Below, piece by piece: positions 1 through 10,566 of a DNA stretch of 64,000 nt (its first letter is position 1; each line of letters starts with the position of its first letter). The position numbers were made by a program, and so were the translations under genes. The notes beneath the pieces were generated by a model that searched no databases, was not told the origin of the DNA, and saw only the letters and a list, made by a program, of their open reading frames with translations. The stretch comes from Thermodesulfobacteriota bacterium. GTDB lineage: Bacteria > Desulfobacterota > QYQD01. The DNA is taken from the NCBI GenBank assembly GCA_031082315.1, contig JAVHLC010000008.1, forward strand, positions 1 through 64,000, in the 5' to 3' direction.

Positions 1-302
1 ATGTTAATCCCACATATAACCCCTTCGGTAACATTTAATTATGAGGCAACTGGGGTGGGAAGCTGGGAGTTGTTCCAGTCCCAAATAATAAAAAATGCCG
101 GAACTTTACCATTAAGTGTGGTACAAGTTTCAGGGGTAGATATGCCAATCTGCCGGTTTCATGGGGAGTGATTCCAGTCGTTATCGGATTCGCCGAGATT
201 CTTTGCTACGGTAAGATCATATTGCGTCAAGGAATGATAAAAGTCGGCTACCACCGTTGCGACTGGTTTGGCGATACTTCTTTTCAATACGAGGTTTGAA
301 AA
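1..302. other. Leading non-coding stretch
   Basis: No gene is recognisable here; only very short frames occur. An in-frame TGA at 297-299 fixes the start of the downstream giant gene, and a GAGG motif at 291-294 sits 8 bases before its GTG start. No clear sigma-70 hexamers were found. Confidence 0.5.
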
Positions 303-3300
303 GTGAAATTCATCAACAAGACCATTTTTGAGAACCTGTCCCAGTTGCGGGCGAGACTCCGCAGAAACAGCCAGACACAAAAGTGCGCCGACAACGAGCC
401 ACCGCTGCGATCGGAACTGTTCAGCAGCGACCAGATGGAACAGCATGGCAAAACCCTTGCAGGCTTGCACAAGTTGGGTCTGGAAAGTGCACCGGACCAG
501 CTTCTGAAGCGGCTGGCTGAGAATGAAAGCATCCTGACCGGAGCCCGCAACCTGTTGACGGATGCGGTTAAAACGAACCGCCGGATTACTCCGGCCGGTG
601 AATGGCTGCTCGATAACTTCTATTTGATCGAAGAGCAGATTCGCACAGCCAGGAGACACTTGCCAAAGGGTTACAGCCGTGAGCTGCCTCGCTTGCTGGG
701 CGGTCCATCAGCCGGGCTTCCGCGCGTGTATGACATCGCCCTGGAAACGATCTCACACGGCGATGGAAGGGTGGACCCGGAAAGTCTCAGCAGTTTCGTT
801 ACAGCCTACCAGACAATCACCGCACTGAAGTTAGGCGAATTGTGGGCAATCCCTATTATGCTGCGCCTGGCGTTGGTCGAAAATCTCCGACGCATTGGAA
901 CCCGTATCGCCGCCGACAGAATAGACCGAAACCGCGCCGACTATTGGGCGGATAAGATGACGGATATCGCCGGGAAGGACCCGAAAAGCCTGATTTTGGC
1001 GATTGCGGACATGGCACGCTCGAACCCGCCGATGGTGAGTTCGTTTGTTGCAGAATTTGCGCGCCGGCTGCAGGGACAAAGCCCCGCGTTGGCAATGCCT
1101 CTCACCTGGATTGAGCAGCGGCTCGCCGAGTGTAGCCTGACGATTGAACAGTTGGTACAGACAGAGAACCAGCAACAGGCCGCCGACCAGGTTTCCATAA
1201 GCAATAGCATCGCCAGTCTCCGATTTCTTGGAGCAATGGACTGGCGCGAGTTCGTCGAGAAGATGAGCGTAGTTGAACAGACTCTGCGTGAGGACTCCGG
1301 CGGAGTCTACGGCAAGATGGATTTTGCGACCCGTGATCGCTACCGTCACGTTGTGGAGAAGATAGCGAAGAACAGCCGGTTGTCCGAAGGCGAGGTGGCG
1401 CGCAAAGCGATCCAGCTTGCGCACGAGGCCGCTGCCGAGAAAGGCGGTGACGATCGAGCAGCACATGTCGGCTTCTACCTGATTGACAGGGGATTTTCAC
1501 AACTCGAACGAACGGCGGAGGTGCGCCTTTCTACCCTTGAAGCTCTTCAGAGAATGGGCCGCCGGTTTCCTTTGTTCCTCTATCTAGGCACAATCATGCT
1601 GATGACGGTAATCTTCACCGGGAGTTTGCTGGCCGAAGCTCATGCTGATGGGGTGCAGGGTTGGCCACTCGCGCTGATTGGGAGCCTCTCGCTTCTGTGT
1701 GCAAGTCACCTGGCGGTAGCGCTTGTAAACTGGCTGGCGACGTTGCTGGCGACACCGCATCCGCTGCCTCGAATGGACTTCTCCAAAGGGATCCCGCCGG
1801 AATCAAGCACGCTGGCCGTGGTCCCGACTATGCTTATAAGCACTCAGAACATAGAGGATCTGATCGAGGCACTTGAAGTCCGGTTCCTGGCAAATAGAGA
1901 TGAAAACCTGTACTTCGGCCTGTTGACTGATTTTCGAGACGCGGCCGAGGAAACCATTCCGGAGGACGAACCGCTGTTGCGGCTCGCCCGGCAAAAAATC
2001 GAAGAGCTGAATGAAAAGTACAGGCGAACAAAAGGCGATACTTTCTTCCTTTTTCATCGCCCGCGCCGATGGAATCCTCGGGAGCGGGTTTGGATGGGTT
2101 ACGAGCGTAAGAGAGGGAAGCTTGCGGATTTGAATTCGCTTCTGCGTGGAGGCTCAAGAGATCGCTTCTCGCTCGTCGTTGGTAACACTGCAGTCCTATC
2201 AAATGTGAAGTATGTGATCACCCTTGACACGGATACACAGCTACCACGCGATTCGGCGTGGCAGTTTGTGGGAGCCATGGCGCACCCGCTGAATCGCGCG
2301 CGGTACGACGAAGATAAGCAGCGCGTCTGTGAGGGGTACGGCATCCTCCAGCCACGAGTCGCCGTCAGCCTTCCTGGCACAAACCGGTCGCGGTATGCGC
2401 GAATGTGCGGGAGTGATCCTGGCATCGATCCTTATACGCGCGCTGTCTCCGATGTTTACCAGGACCTGTTCGGTGAAGGCTCGTTCATCGGCAAGGGTAT
2501 CTATGATGTCGATGCATTCGATCTGGCGCTCAGCGGACGTTTCCCCGATAACCGTATTCTCAGCCACGATCTTCTGGAAGGGTGCTACGCGCGGGCGGGG
2601 CTGTTGAGCGATGTGCAGTTGTACGAAGAATACCCGTCCAGCTACAGTGCGGACGTGGCCCGCCGGCACCGCTGGATTCGCGGGGATTGGCAGCTTGCGC
2701 GGTGGCTGTTGCCATATCTTCCTATTCTTAGGTCCGGCCTTGGAGGTCGCCGTCGGAAGAATCTGCTCTCGGGGCTTTCCCTGTGGAAGCTCCTTGACAA
2801 TCTTCGGCGCAGTCTCGTGCCAGCGGCGTTGACACTAATGTTGTTGCTGGGCTGGACGGTCTTGTCATCGCCCTGGCTCTGGACTTTGTCTGTGATCGGA
2901 ATCATCCTGATTCCTTCTTTGATTACCTCTATTCTGGAGATGTTTCAGAAGCCGGGCGATGTGCTTATGGGGCAGCACCTCGCTGCTGCTGTGCGTTCCA
3001 CCGGCAGGCATTTTAGTCAAGCCGCATTTACGCTCCTGTGTATGCCTTATGAGGCATTTTTCAGCCTGGATGCGATTATACGCACCACGTGGCGGATGCT
3101 GGTCACACACAGGCGACTTCTGGAATGGAGTCCGTCGGGCGGGCCGGATCGGAATCGCACGGGTCTCACCGCCTCCTGCCGAACGATGTGGATCGCCCCC
3201 ATTATTGCCCTTGTCGCGGTGATCTATCTGACGCTTTCAAGGCCGTCTGCTTTAGCTGTGGCCTTGCCTATACTGGGCCTCTGGTTTGCCTCCCCTGCTA

Positions 3301-6300
3301 TCGCTTGGTGGATCAGCCGGCCGCTCGCCCGCCGCAGAGCAAGGCTGACAAATGACCAGATCATCTTTCTCAGGAAGCTTTCCCGGAAAACCTGGGCGTT
3401 CTTCGAGACATTTGTGGGCCCTGAAGACCATTGGTTGCCGCCTGATAACTATCAGGAGCATCCCGTTTCCGGGGTCGCACATAGCACGTCACCGACCAAC
3501 ATGGGGGTTGCGCTGCTCGCAAATTTGTCCGCCTATGACTTCGGCTACATCTCGGCCGGACAGCTCATCAAGCGCACTTCGAATGCACTCAAGACGATGG
3601 AAACACTGGAAAGGCACCGGGGCCACTTCTACAACTGGTATGACACGCAGTCTCTGAAACCGCTCCAACCTATGTACATTTCGACTGTAGACAGCGGGAA
3701 CCTTGCTGCCCATCTGCTGACATTGCGGCCGGGGCTGCTCGCACTTCCCGATCAAAGAATCCTGGGAGCGCGTTTTTTTAATGGGCTTAACGACACATTA
3801 AATATCCTCACGGACACTATGGAAGTATCTTCATCGGCTGAAATTGTTGAACTTCAGCAAGATATGGAGTCTGCATCTGATAACCCTCCAACCACACTCG
3901 CAGCGGCATGGCTGTGCCTTGATAAACTTGCAGCTTCCTCTGCAGGAATTGTCGCCAAATTAGATTCCAATGATTCTGATCGTGAGAGTACGGTAATGTG
4001 GTGGGCACTCGCCTTCGCCCGGCAATGTCAGGATGCCATCGATGAGCTGATGTTTTTTAACCCGCCGACAGTCAGCGGCATTGATGAGATACCGACGCTG
4101 CGCGAACTGGCAGAACTTGGCAACCAACGCGCCATTGAGAGAATTGCGGCCATCGAACGCCTTGCGCTGCAAACCGGCGAACTATCACGCATGGAGTATG
4201 ATTTTCTGTTCGATAAGGCAAGTCATCTCCTGGCCATCGGGTACAACCTCAGTGAGCGCAGGCGGGACTCGAGTTACTACGATCTGCTGGCTTCAGAGGC
4301 GAGGTTATGCAGTTTTGTGGCGATTGCACAGGGACAACTACCGCAGGAGAGCTGGTTCGCCCTGGGGCGTCTGCTAACTACCGCCGGCGGAGAGCCGATT
4401 CTCCTTTCGTGGAGCGGATCGATGTTCGAGTACCTCATGCCATTGCTGGTGATGCCAACGTACGAACACACGCTTCTCGACCAGACATATAAGGCAGCTG
4501 TGGACAGGCAAATCGAGTATGGAAAGAAGCGGGGAGTGCCGTGGGGCATTTCGGAATCCGGCTATAACATGATCGATGTCCATCTCAACTACCAGTACCG
4601 CGCGTTTGGCGTGCCCGGCTTGGGGCTCAACCGCGGACTCGCCGAGGATCTGGTAATTGCACCCTATGCCTCTGCGCTTGCGCTGATGATAGATCCCGGG
4701 GAGGCTTGCCTGAATATGCAACGACTTGCTGCCGAAGGATTTGAAGGGAAGTATGGCTTTTATGAAGCGATCGATTACACTCCTTCGCGTCTGCCGCGCG
4801 GACAATCGACTGTGGTGGTCCGGTCCTTCATGGCACATCACGAAGGCATGAGCTTTCTCTCTCTTGCCTCTCTGCTCCTAAATTGCCCAATGCAGAAGAG
4901 ATTCGAGTCGAATCCCTTGTTCCAGGCGACTATATTGTTGCTCCAGGAGCGAATCCCAAAGGCCACGGCTTTCTATTCGCACACCGCCGAGCCCTCCGAC
5001 TTGCATGTGGCTTTCGATAGTGAGGAGAGAGCGCCGGTGCGTGTTTTTAGCAGCCCGGATACGCCGGTTCCAGAAGTGCAGTTGTTGTCGAACGGCAGAT
5101 ACCACGTGATGATTACGAATGCGGGCGGCGGTTACAGTCATTGGAAGGATATTGCAGTCACCCGCTGGCGCGAAGACAGTACCTGCGACAACTGGGGCAC
5201 GTTCTGTTACCTTCGCGACGTGACGAGCGGAGCAGTCTGGTCAACCGCATATCAACCAACACTCAAACGGACGGAGAAGTATGAAGCGATTTTCTCGGAA
5301 GGGCGAGCCGAGTTTCGCTGCCGGGACCATGATTTTGATACCCATTCTGAGATCGCTGTTTCACCCGAGGATGACATCGAACTGCGCCGGGTGCGTATCA
5401 TCAACCGTTCCCGGACGCGCAGAACGATCGATGTTACGAGTTATGCGGAAGTGGTTCTTGCACCTCCTGCTGCGGATGCACTGCATCCTGCGTTCAGCAA
5501 TCTTTTTGTTCAGACCGAGATCATCCGCAAGCAGCGGGCGATCCTCTGCACCCGCAGGCCCCGCTCCCACGACGAGAAGGCGCCCTGGATGTTTCACATG
5601 ATGGTTGTGCATGGGGCGGAGACCGGGGAAGTCTCCTATGAGACCGATCGCATGCAGTTTATCGGCCGCGGAAACACCGTTGAAAAACCGCAAGCTATGA
5701 GCGGGGTAGCTGATTTTTTTACGGGAGCGCTCTCGGACAGTGAGGGCTCAGTGCTCGATCCGATTGTCGCTGTTCGTTATCGAATAATGCTTGATCCGGA
5801 AGAAACGGTAACGATAAATATTGTCTCCGGCATCGGGGATACTCGCGACGGCTGTCTGAGCCTTGTCGAGAAATATCAGGACCGACGACTCGCGGACCGC
5901 GTCTTTGACCTGGCATGGACACACAGCCAGGTACTGCTGCGGCAGATCAACGCAACTGAAGCTGACGCGCAGCTCTACGGACACCTTGCCAGTTCGGTGA
6001 TCTTTGCCAATTCCTCTCTGCGTGCTGAACCTGGGGTCCTCGTCAAGAACCGCCGGGGGCAATCCGGTTTATGGGGCTATGCTATATCCGGTGATTTACC
6101 GATCGTGCTGCTGCAGATTGAAGATCCGGCCAATATAGACCTGGTGCGACAACTCGTGCAGGCCCATACGTACTGGCGCTTGAAGGGACTGGCGGTGGAC
6201 CTGGTGATCTGGAACGAAGATCACGCCGGTTACCGGCAACTTCTGCACGACCAGATCATGGGGCTCATTGCGGCAGGCATCGAAGCCAATGTGACCGATC

Positions 6301-8930
6301 GACCCGGGGGTATCTTTGTAAGACCTGCTGACCAGATATCGGAGGAGGACCGCATCCTTATCCAAACGGTCGCCCGCGTTATCATCACCGACCGCCGGGG
6401 GGCGCTGGCTGAGCAGATCAACCGGCGCAGTTTCGTGGAAGTACCAGTGCCGCTCCTTACACCGACCCGAACGCACCGCTCTGAACCCCTTGCGGTTGCT
6501 GCAAGGCCTCGCCACGACCTGATGTTTTTTAATGGGCTGGGCGGATTTACCCCGGATGGGCGCGAGTACGTCATTACGACTGCTCACGGCCAGGTGACGC
6601 CGGCGCCGTGGGTGAATGTGCTGGCAAACCCACACTTTGGGTCCGTCATTTCAGAAAGCGGGCTTGCTTACACCTGGAGCGAGAATGCCCATGAGTTCCG
6701 CCTCACTCCCTGGGGGAACGATCCCGTGAGCGATTCGAGCGGAGAGGCATTTTACCTCCGTGATGAAGAGCGTGGTCACTTCTGGTCCCCCACGCCGCTG
6801 CCCAGCCGCGGAGTGACGCCTTACGTCACCCGGCATGGATTTGGCTATAGCGTCTTCGAGCACACGGAACGAGGCATCCACTCAGAGGTATGGGTTTACG
6901 TGGCCCTGGACGCACCGATCAAGTTCACGGTTCTTAAAGTGCGAAACGAGTCGGGGCGATTACGGCGACTCTCAGTTACCGGATACGCTGAATGGGTACT
7001 TGGAGACCTGCGACCGAAATCGGCCATGCACGTGGTCACCGAAATTGATCCGAATAGCGGCGCGCTCTTCGCACGCAACCCATATAACACGGAGTTTCGA
7101 AACCGGACTGCTTTTTTCGATGTAGACGACATGAACCGGAGCTTAAGCGGCGACCGGACTGAGTTCCTTGGGCGCAACGGCACGTTTCGGAGTCCGGCCG
7201 CGATGAGGCGGTCCCGGCTTTCCGGGAAGGTAGGTGCTGCTTTGGATCCCTGCGCCGCTATACAAGTCCCATTTGAGTTAGCCGACGGACAAGAGCGTGA
7301 GATCATCTTCAGGCTAGGCGTAGGGCAAGATGCCGATGACGCCAGCAACCTGCTGCGCCGCTTTCGTGGATCTGCTGCCGCGGGCAGTGCGCTTGAAACG
7401 GTCTGGCAGTACTGGAACCACACGCTCGGAGCAGTGAATGTGGAAACACCCGACCAGACTGTAAATGTCCTGACCAACGGCTGGCTCTTATACCAAACTA
7501 CAGCGTGCCGCCTTTGGGCGCGCAGCGGATACTACCAGTCGGGGGGCGCCTTCGGCTTCCGCGACCAGTTGCAGGACGTGATGGCGCTTATCCATACTGA
7601 ACCGCGTCTCGTACGCGAGCACCTTCTCCTCTGTGCTGCCCGTCAGTTCCAGGAGGGAGATGTCCAGCATTGGTGGCATCCTCCGTCAGGCCGGGGCGTG
7701 CGTACGCACTGTTCGGACGATTTCCTCTGGTTGCCGTTGGCTACGTGCCGTTACGTTCTGAACACCGGTGACACCGGGGTGTTGGATGAACCTGTCCACT
7801 TCATCGAGGGCCGCCCGGTGAATACGGACGAGGACTCGTATTACGATCTTCCCAGACGGTCTGAACAAGCGGCCAGTTTGTACGACCACTGTGTGCGGGC
7901 CATCATGAGGGGCATCAGCCTTGGCGAGCACGGTCTGCCGTTTATCGGCTCGGGTGATTGGAACGACGGCATGAACATGGTCGGCGAACACGGCAAAGGC
8001 GAAAGCGTTTGGTTGGGATTCTTCCTTTATGAAGTGCTCATGCGGTTCACCGAGGTTGCACGCCTGCATAGTGACCTGCCCTTCGCCGAACGCTGCGAGA
8101 GGGAGGCGGCCCAACTGCGCCTGAATATCGAGCAGAATGGCTGGGATGGTGAATGGTATCGCCGCGCTTACTTCGACGACGGCTCGCCGCTCGGTTCGGC
8201 GGGTAATCCCGAATGCCAAATTGATTCCATTGCGCAAAGCTGGTCTGTTTTATCCGGCGCCGGGGATGCCGAGCGCTCGCGCAAGGCAATGGAAGCTGTG
8301 GATAAGCGCCTCGTTCACAGGGACCATGCGCTGATCCAGCTCCTGGACCCGCCCTTCGATAAGTCGCATTTGAATCCCGGCTATATAAAAGGGTACGTCC
8401 CTGGCGTCAGGGAAAATGGCGGACAATACACTCATGGGGCGATCTGGACAGCGATGGCATTCGCTGCATTGGGCGACAGCCGGCGCGCGTGGGAACTGCT
8501 GGCAATAATCAACCCGGTGAACCATGGGAAATCTCCGGAGAAAATTGAAACCTACAAAGTAGAACCATACGTTGTCGCAGCCGACGTATATGCGGTCTCA
8601 CCACACAGTGGCCGCGGTGGATGGACATGGTACACGGGATCAGCCGGCTGGATGTATCGGCTTATTGTGGAATCACTTCTGGGGCTAAGGCTTGAAGTAG
8701 ACAAACTGCGTTTCGCGCCGTGCCTCCCTGCGGATTGGGAGATGTTCAAGGTGCATTACCGTTATCGGGAAACGGTCTACCACATCGCCGTTCTGCGCAG
8801 GCAGGTTGGCGATGGCGCAACGAGTGTGACCGTCGACGGCGTCCCGCAACAGGATACAACGATTACCCTTATTGACGACCATCAGGAACACGCAGTCGAG
8901 GTGAGAATACCCGCCGACGGAATTGATTGA
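303..8930 (+). CDS. ndvB: Cyclic beta-1,2-glucan synthase (NdvB/ChvB type)
   Basis: A 2875-residue inner-membrane enzyme that by family makes and cyclises beta-1,2-glucan from UDP-glucose, giving periplasmic osmoregulated glucans. A soluble N-terminal part (about 1-410) is followed by two membrane segments (about 425-480). The glycosyltransferase domain has the DTDTQLPRDS motif near residue 640 and RHRWIRGDWQL near 790. More membrane helices lie at about 825-880 and 975-1015. A glycoamylase-like domain follows (ESGYN and FMAHHEGMSF, near 1510), then two GH94 phosphorylase-like halves, with DWNDGMN near 2550 carrying the catalytic aspartate. The length matches Brucella/Agrobacterium homologues, so it looks intact. 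Start is GTG at 303: an in-frame TGA ends 3 bases upstream and GAGG lies at 291-294. It stands alone, convergent with the hydrogenase operon. The domain assignments are from motifs; substrate specificity is inferred from the family. Confidence 0.95.
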   Translation: MKFINKTIFENLSQLRARLRRNSQTQKCADNEPPLRSELFSSDQMEQHGKTLAGLHKLGLESAPDQLLKRLAENESILTGARNLLTDAVKTNRRITPAGEWLLDNFYLIEEQIRTARRHLPKGYSRELPRLLGGPSAGLPRVYDIALETISHGDGRVDPESLSSFVTAYQTITALKLGELWAIPIMLRLALVENLRRIGTRIAADRIDRNRADYWADKMTDIAGKDPKSLILAIADMARSNPPMVSSFVAEFARRLQGQSPALAMPLTWIEQRLAECSLTIEQLVQTENQQQAADQVSISNSIASLRFLGAMDWREFVEKMSVVEQTLREDSGGVYGKMDFATRDRYRHVVEKIAKNSRLSEGEVARKAIQLAHEAAAEKGGDDRAAHVGFYLIDRGFSQLERTAEVRLSTLEALQRMGRRFPLFLYLGTIMLMTVIFTGSLLAEAHADGVQGWPLALIGSLSLLCASHLAVALVNWLATLLATPHPLPRMDFSKGIPPESSTLAVVPTMLISTQNIEDLIEALEVRFLANRDENLYFGLLTDFRDAAEETIPEDEPLLRLARQKIEELNEKYRRTKGDTFFLFHRPRRWNPRERVWMGYERKRGKLADLNSLLRGGSRDRFSLVVGNTAVLSNVKYVITLDTDTQLPRDSAWQFVGAMAHPLNRARYDEDKQRVCEGYGILQPRVAVSLPGTNRSRYARMCGSDPGIDPYTRAVSDVYQDLFGEGSFIGKGIYDVDAFDLALSGRFPDNRILSHDLLEGCYARAGLLSDVQLYEEYPSSYSADVARRHRWIRGDWQLARWLLPYLPILRSGLGGRRRKNLLSGLSLWKLLDNLRRSLVPAALTLMLLLGWTVLSSPWLWTLSVIGIILIPSLITSILEMFQKPGDVLMGQHLAAAVRSTGRHFSQAAFTLLCMPYEAFFSLDAIIRTTWRMLVTHRRLLEWSPSGGPDRNRTGLTASCRTMWIAPIIALVAVIYLTLSRPSALAVALPILGLWFASPAIAWWISRPLARRRARLTNDQIIFLRKLSRKTWAFFETFVGPEDHWLPPDNYQEHPVSGVAHSTSPTNMGVALLANLSAYDFGYISAGQLIKRTSNALKTMETLERHRGHFYNWYDTQSLKPLQPMYISTVDSGNLAAHLLTLRPGLLALPDQRILGARFFNGLNDTLNILTDTMEVSSSAEIVELQQDMESASDNPPTTLAAAWLCLDKLAASSAGIVAKLDSNDSDRESTVMWWALAFARQCQDAIDELMFFNPPTVSGIDEIPTLRELAELGNQRAIERIAAIERLALQTGELSRMEYDFLFDKASHLLAIGYNLSERRRDSSYYDLLASEARLCSFVAIAQGQLPQESWFALGRLLTTAGGEPILLSWSGSMFEYLMPLLVMPTYEHTLLDQTYKAAVDRQIEYGKKRGVPWGISESGYNMIDVHLNYQYRAFGVPGLGLNRGLAEDLVIAPYASALALMIDPGEACLNMQRLAAEGFEGKYGFYEAIDYTPSRLPRGQSTVVVRSFMAHHEGMSFLSLASLLLNCPMQKRFESNPLFQATILLLQERIPKATAFYSHTAEPSDLHVAFDSEERAPVRVFSSPDTPVPEVQLLSNGRYHVMITNAGGGYSHWKDIAVTRWREDSTCDNWGTFCYLRDVTSGAVWSTAYQPTLKRTEKYEAIFSEGRAEFRCRDHDFDTHSEIAVSPEDDIELRRVRIINRSRTRRTIDVTSYAEVVLAPPAADALHPAFSNLFVQTEIIRKQRAILCTRRPRSHDEKAPWMFHMMVVHGAETGEVSYETDRMQFIGRGNTVEKPQAMSGVADFFTGALSDSEGSVLDPIVAVRYRIMLDPEETVTINIVSGIGDTRDGCLSLVEKYQDRRLADRVFDLAWTHSQVLLRQINATEADAQLYGHLASSVIFANSSLRAEPGVLVKNRRGQSGLWGYAISGDLPIVLLQIEDPANIDLVRQLVQAHTYWRLKGLAVDLVIWNEDHAGYRQLLHDQIMGLIAAGIEANVTDRPGGIFVRPADQISEEDRILIQTVARVIITDRRGALAEQINRRSFVEVPVPLLTPTRTHRSEPLAVAARPRHDLMFFNGLGGFTPDGREYVITTAHGQVTPAPWVNVLANPHFGSVISESGLAYTWSENAHEFRLTPWGNDPVSDSSGEAFYLRDEERGHFWSPTPLPSRGVTPYVTRHGFGYSVFEHTERGIHSEVWVYVALDAPIKFTVLKVRNESGRLRRLSVTGYAEWVLGDLRPKSAMHVVTEIDPNSGALFARNPYNTEFRNRTAFFDVDDMNRSLSGDRTEFLGRNGTFRSPAAMRRSRLSGKVGAALDPCAAIQVPFELADGQEREIIFRLGVGQDADDASNLLRRFRGSAAAGSALETVWQYWNHTLGAVNVETPDQTVNVLTNGWLLYQTTACRLWARSGYYQSGGAFGFRDQLQDVMALIHTEPRLVREHLLLCAARQFQEGDVQHWWHPPSGRGVRTHCSDDFLWLPLATCRYVLNTGDTGVLDEPVHFIEGRPVNTDEDSYYDLPRRSEQAASLYDHCVRAIMRGISLGEHGLPFIGSGDWNDGMNMVGEHGKGESVWLGFFLYEVLMRFTEVARLHSDLPFAERCEREAAQLRLNIEQNGWDGEWYRRAYFDDGSPLGSAGNPECQIDSIAQSWSVLSGAGDAERSRKAMEAVDKRLVHRDHALIQLLDPPFDKSHLNPGYIKGYVPGVRENGGQYTHGAIWTAMAFAALGDSRRAWELLAIINPVNHGKSPEKIETYKVEPYVVAADVYAVSPHSGRGGWTWYTGSAGWMYRLIVESLLGLRLEVDKLRFAPCLPADWEMFKVHYRYRETVYHIAVLRRQVGDGATSVTVDGVPQQDTTITLIDDHQEHAVEVRIPADGID

Positions 8931-8997
8931 TAAGAACTACCTTTTTGGAGTAGAAAAATGGCCTTGTGAGGTGACAAATCGCATAAAAACATGACCT

Positions 8998-9041
8998 AAT
9001 AAAAAGACGGCTGCCGGCGGTTCGGTTTGTCGCCGGCAGCC
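8998..9041 (-). terminator. Intrinsic terminator of the hydrogenase operon
   Basis: A perfect 11-bp stem (9009-9019 with 9031-9041, 11-base loop) is followed on the minus strand by a run of T (complement of AAAAA at 9001-9005). It lies about 30 bases after the TAA that ends the extended hydrogenase large subunit. That supports transcription and translation continuing past the internal TGA. Confidence 0.85.
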
Positions 9042-9069
9042 ATTTCCATGCCTGCAAGTGAGCAGGGTA

Positions 9070-10551
9070 TTAGCTGACCCTGATCTCGTAAGCCTTCTTG
9101 GTATCGACGTGCAACACGTGCACGGCACAACCCAGTCACGGGTCAAAAGAACGTATGACCCGCACCACGTTAAACGGATTTTCCGGATCCGGTACCGGAG
9201 TCCCGATAAGGGCCTCTTCAATCGGCCCCCTTTGTCCTTTATCGTCACGGGGCGAGGCATTCCAGGTAGTAGGCGCAATCACCTGATATTTGGCTATCTT
9301 GCTATTATCAATCTTGATCCAGTGGCCAACCGATCCCCTGGGCGCTTCACTTAGACCAAATCCCTGACCGGACTTGGGAACGGGTTTCATGATAACACCT
9401 GACTCGCCTGGAGTCAATTCATCCAACCACTGGCCAAGGGCCTTGGTCACCAGATAGCATTCTTCGGCCCGGGCCACGTGCCGCCCCATGATGGAAAAGG
9501 CCTTTTCACCAAGATCCCGCATACGCACATCCCTTGTTTCATCAATGCCGAGGAATCTGTTGGCCTGTTTGCTCAGCGCCGGGTTGGTTATCCACATCCT
9601 GGCCAGCGGCCCGACCTCATGCGGAAGTCCCTTATACCGGGCTGCCTTGATATAGGAGTAAGCGCCCTTTTTGCCGGGTAGTGGTATGGTTTCTCCTTCC
9701 GCAGGGTTCTTCCCGGTGGTGCGATCATCATACCAGGAATGGGACACAAACTCCTTGATTTTTTCTACGTCTAACGGGTAATCCTTACCATTGGTATAGA
9801 CGCCACGCTTTAAGAGAAAGGCGTTTTCCCCGTCGTCTAAGGGAAAGACCCCATAAGACAGGAAGTTTTTGCAACCCGCGCCAACGTTAAACAAATCTTT
9901 GTATGCCCCGCCTATCAGATAGACCGTGGGCAGATAAGTATTGGCAATGAAATCTATAACCTTCCCGGCTCGTTCCTTGTACCCGGCGATCTCTTCCCTG
10001 GTGGGTATAGCCGTGGCTCCACCCACGACCATGCCCTGGACGATGGGCCCTTTGCCACCCCACATGGCGGTCAGTTCATGGCCGAGGGCTCTTATCTTAA
10101 GGGCCTCAAGATACTGGTTAACCGCCACCTGGTTTGTTTTTTCATCGAGCCGGTAATCCCCGTCATAACGGGGGACAAAAGGTTCGGTTCCCGGCCCCTT
10201 GACATAATCGAGGGCGGCCAGATGATAAAAATGAAGGACATGATCCCATGCGTAGTCAGAGCCAAGGATAATATTGCGCAACACCCGGCCGTTCTTTGGG
10301 GGTTTCACCTTAAAGGCAGAATCCAGGGTCCTGACCGAGGCGCTGGCATGAGAAGTAGGACAGACGCCGCATATGCGCTGTGTGATCTGAGAGGCATCAC
10401 GCGGGTCTCTGTCTTTTAAGATTATCTCAAATCCCCGGAAGAGGGCGCCGGTGCTGTGGGCATCAACTACCTTTCCGTCCTTGACCTCGACCTCTATCTT
10501 TAAGTGACCCTCAATCCGCGTTACCGGGTCAATTACTATCTTTTTTCCCAT
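9070..10551 (-). CDS. hysA: [NiFeSe] hydrogenase large subunit, selenocysteine-containing
   Basis: Catalytic subunit of a periplasmic uptake hydrogenase. The N-terminal nickel-binding motif RICGVCPTSH has C61 and C64. The uninterrupted frame ends SFDP then TGA (9138-9136). Reading on in frame gives Sec-LGCAVHV and ends at TAA (9072-9070), a 493-residue protein. Sec472 and Cys475 complete the C-terminal DP(C/U)xxCxxH motif that holds the Ni-Fe site; without it the enzyme could not bind nickel. His478 is the expected cleavage point for the maturation protease, leaving a 15-residue tail. A hairpin starts 12 bases after TGA, as in bacterial SECIS elements. It lies 15 bases downstream of the small subunit gene. 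No maturation genes (hypA-F, protease) or sel genes lie in the window. A simple nonsense mutation is the alternative, but the intact motif beyond the TGA argues strongly against it. Confidence 0.95.
9108..9138 (-). promoter_or_regulatory. Putative bacterial SECIS element after the UGA codon
   Basis: On the minus strand, the UGA at 9138-9136 is followed by a 6-bp stem, CGTGCA (9124-9119) with TGCACG (9113-9108), around a 5-base loop CGTGT. Counting the U of UGA as base 1, the loop spans bases 21-25, close to the position of the apical loop in E. coli fdhF. The loop contains a GU, as SelB-binding loops often do. GGT (bases 7-9) could pair with ACC (37-39) to form a lower stem. Folding was done by eye. 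Confidence 0.65.
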
Positions 10552-10566
10552 GTCTTATCCCTCCCT

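Noticed and set aside
9136-10551. Hydrogenase large subunit ending at TGA 9136 as a truncated pseudogene
   Set aside because: The frame continues with the exact conserved C-terminal nickel motif and stops at TAA followed by a terminator; a Sec codon explains it better.
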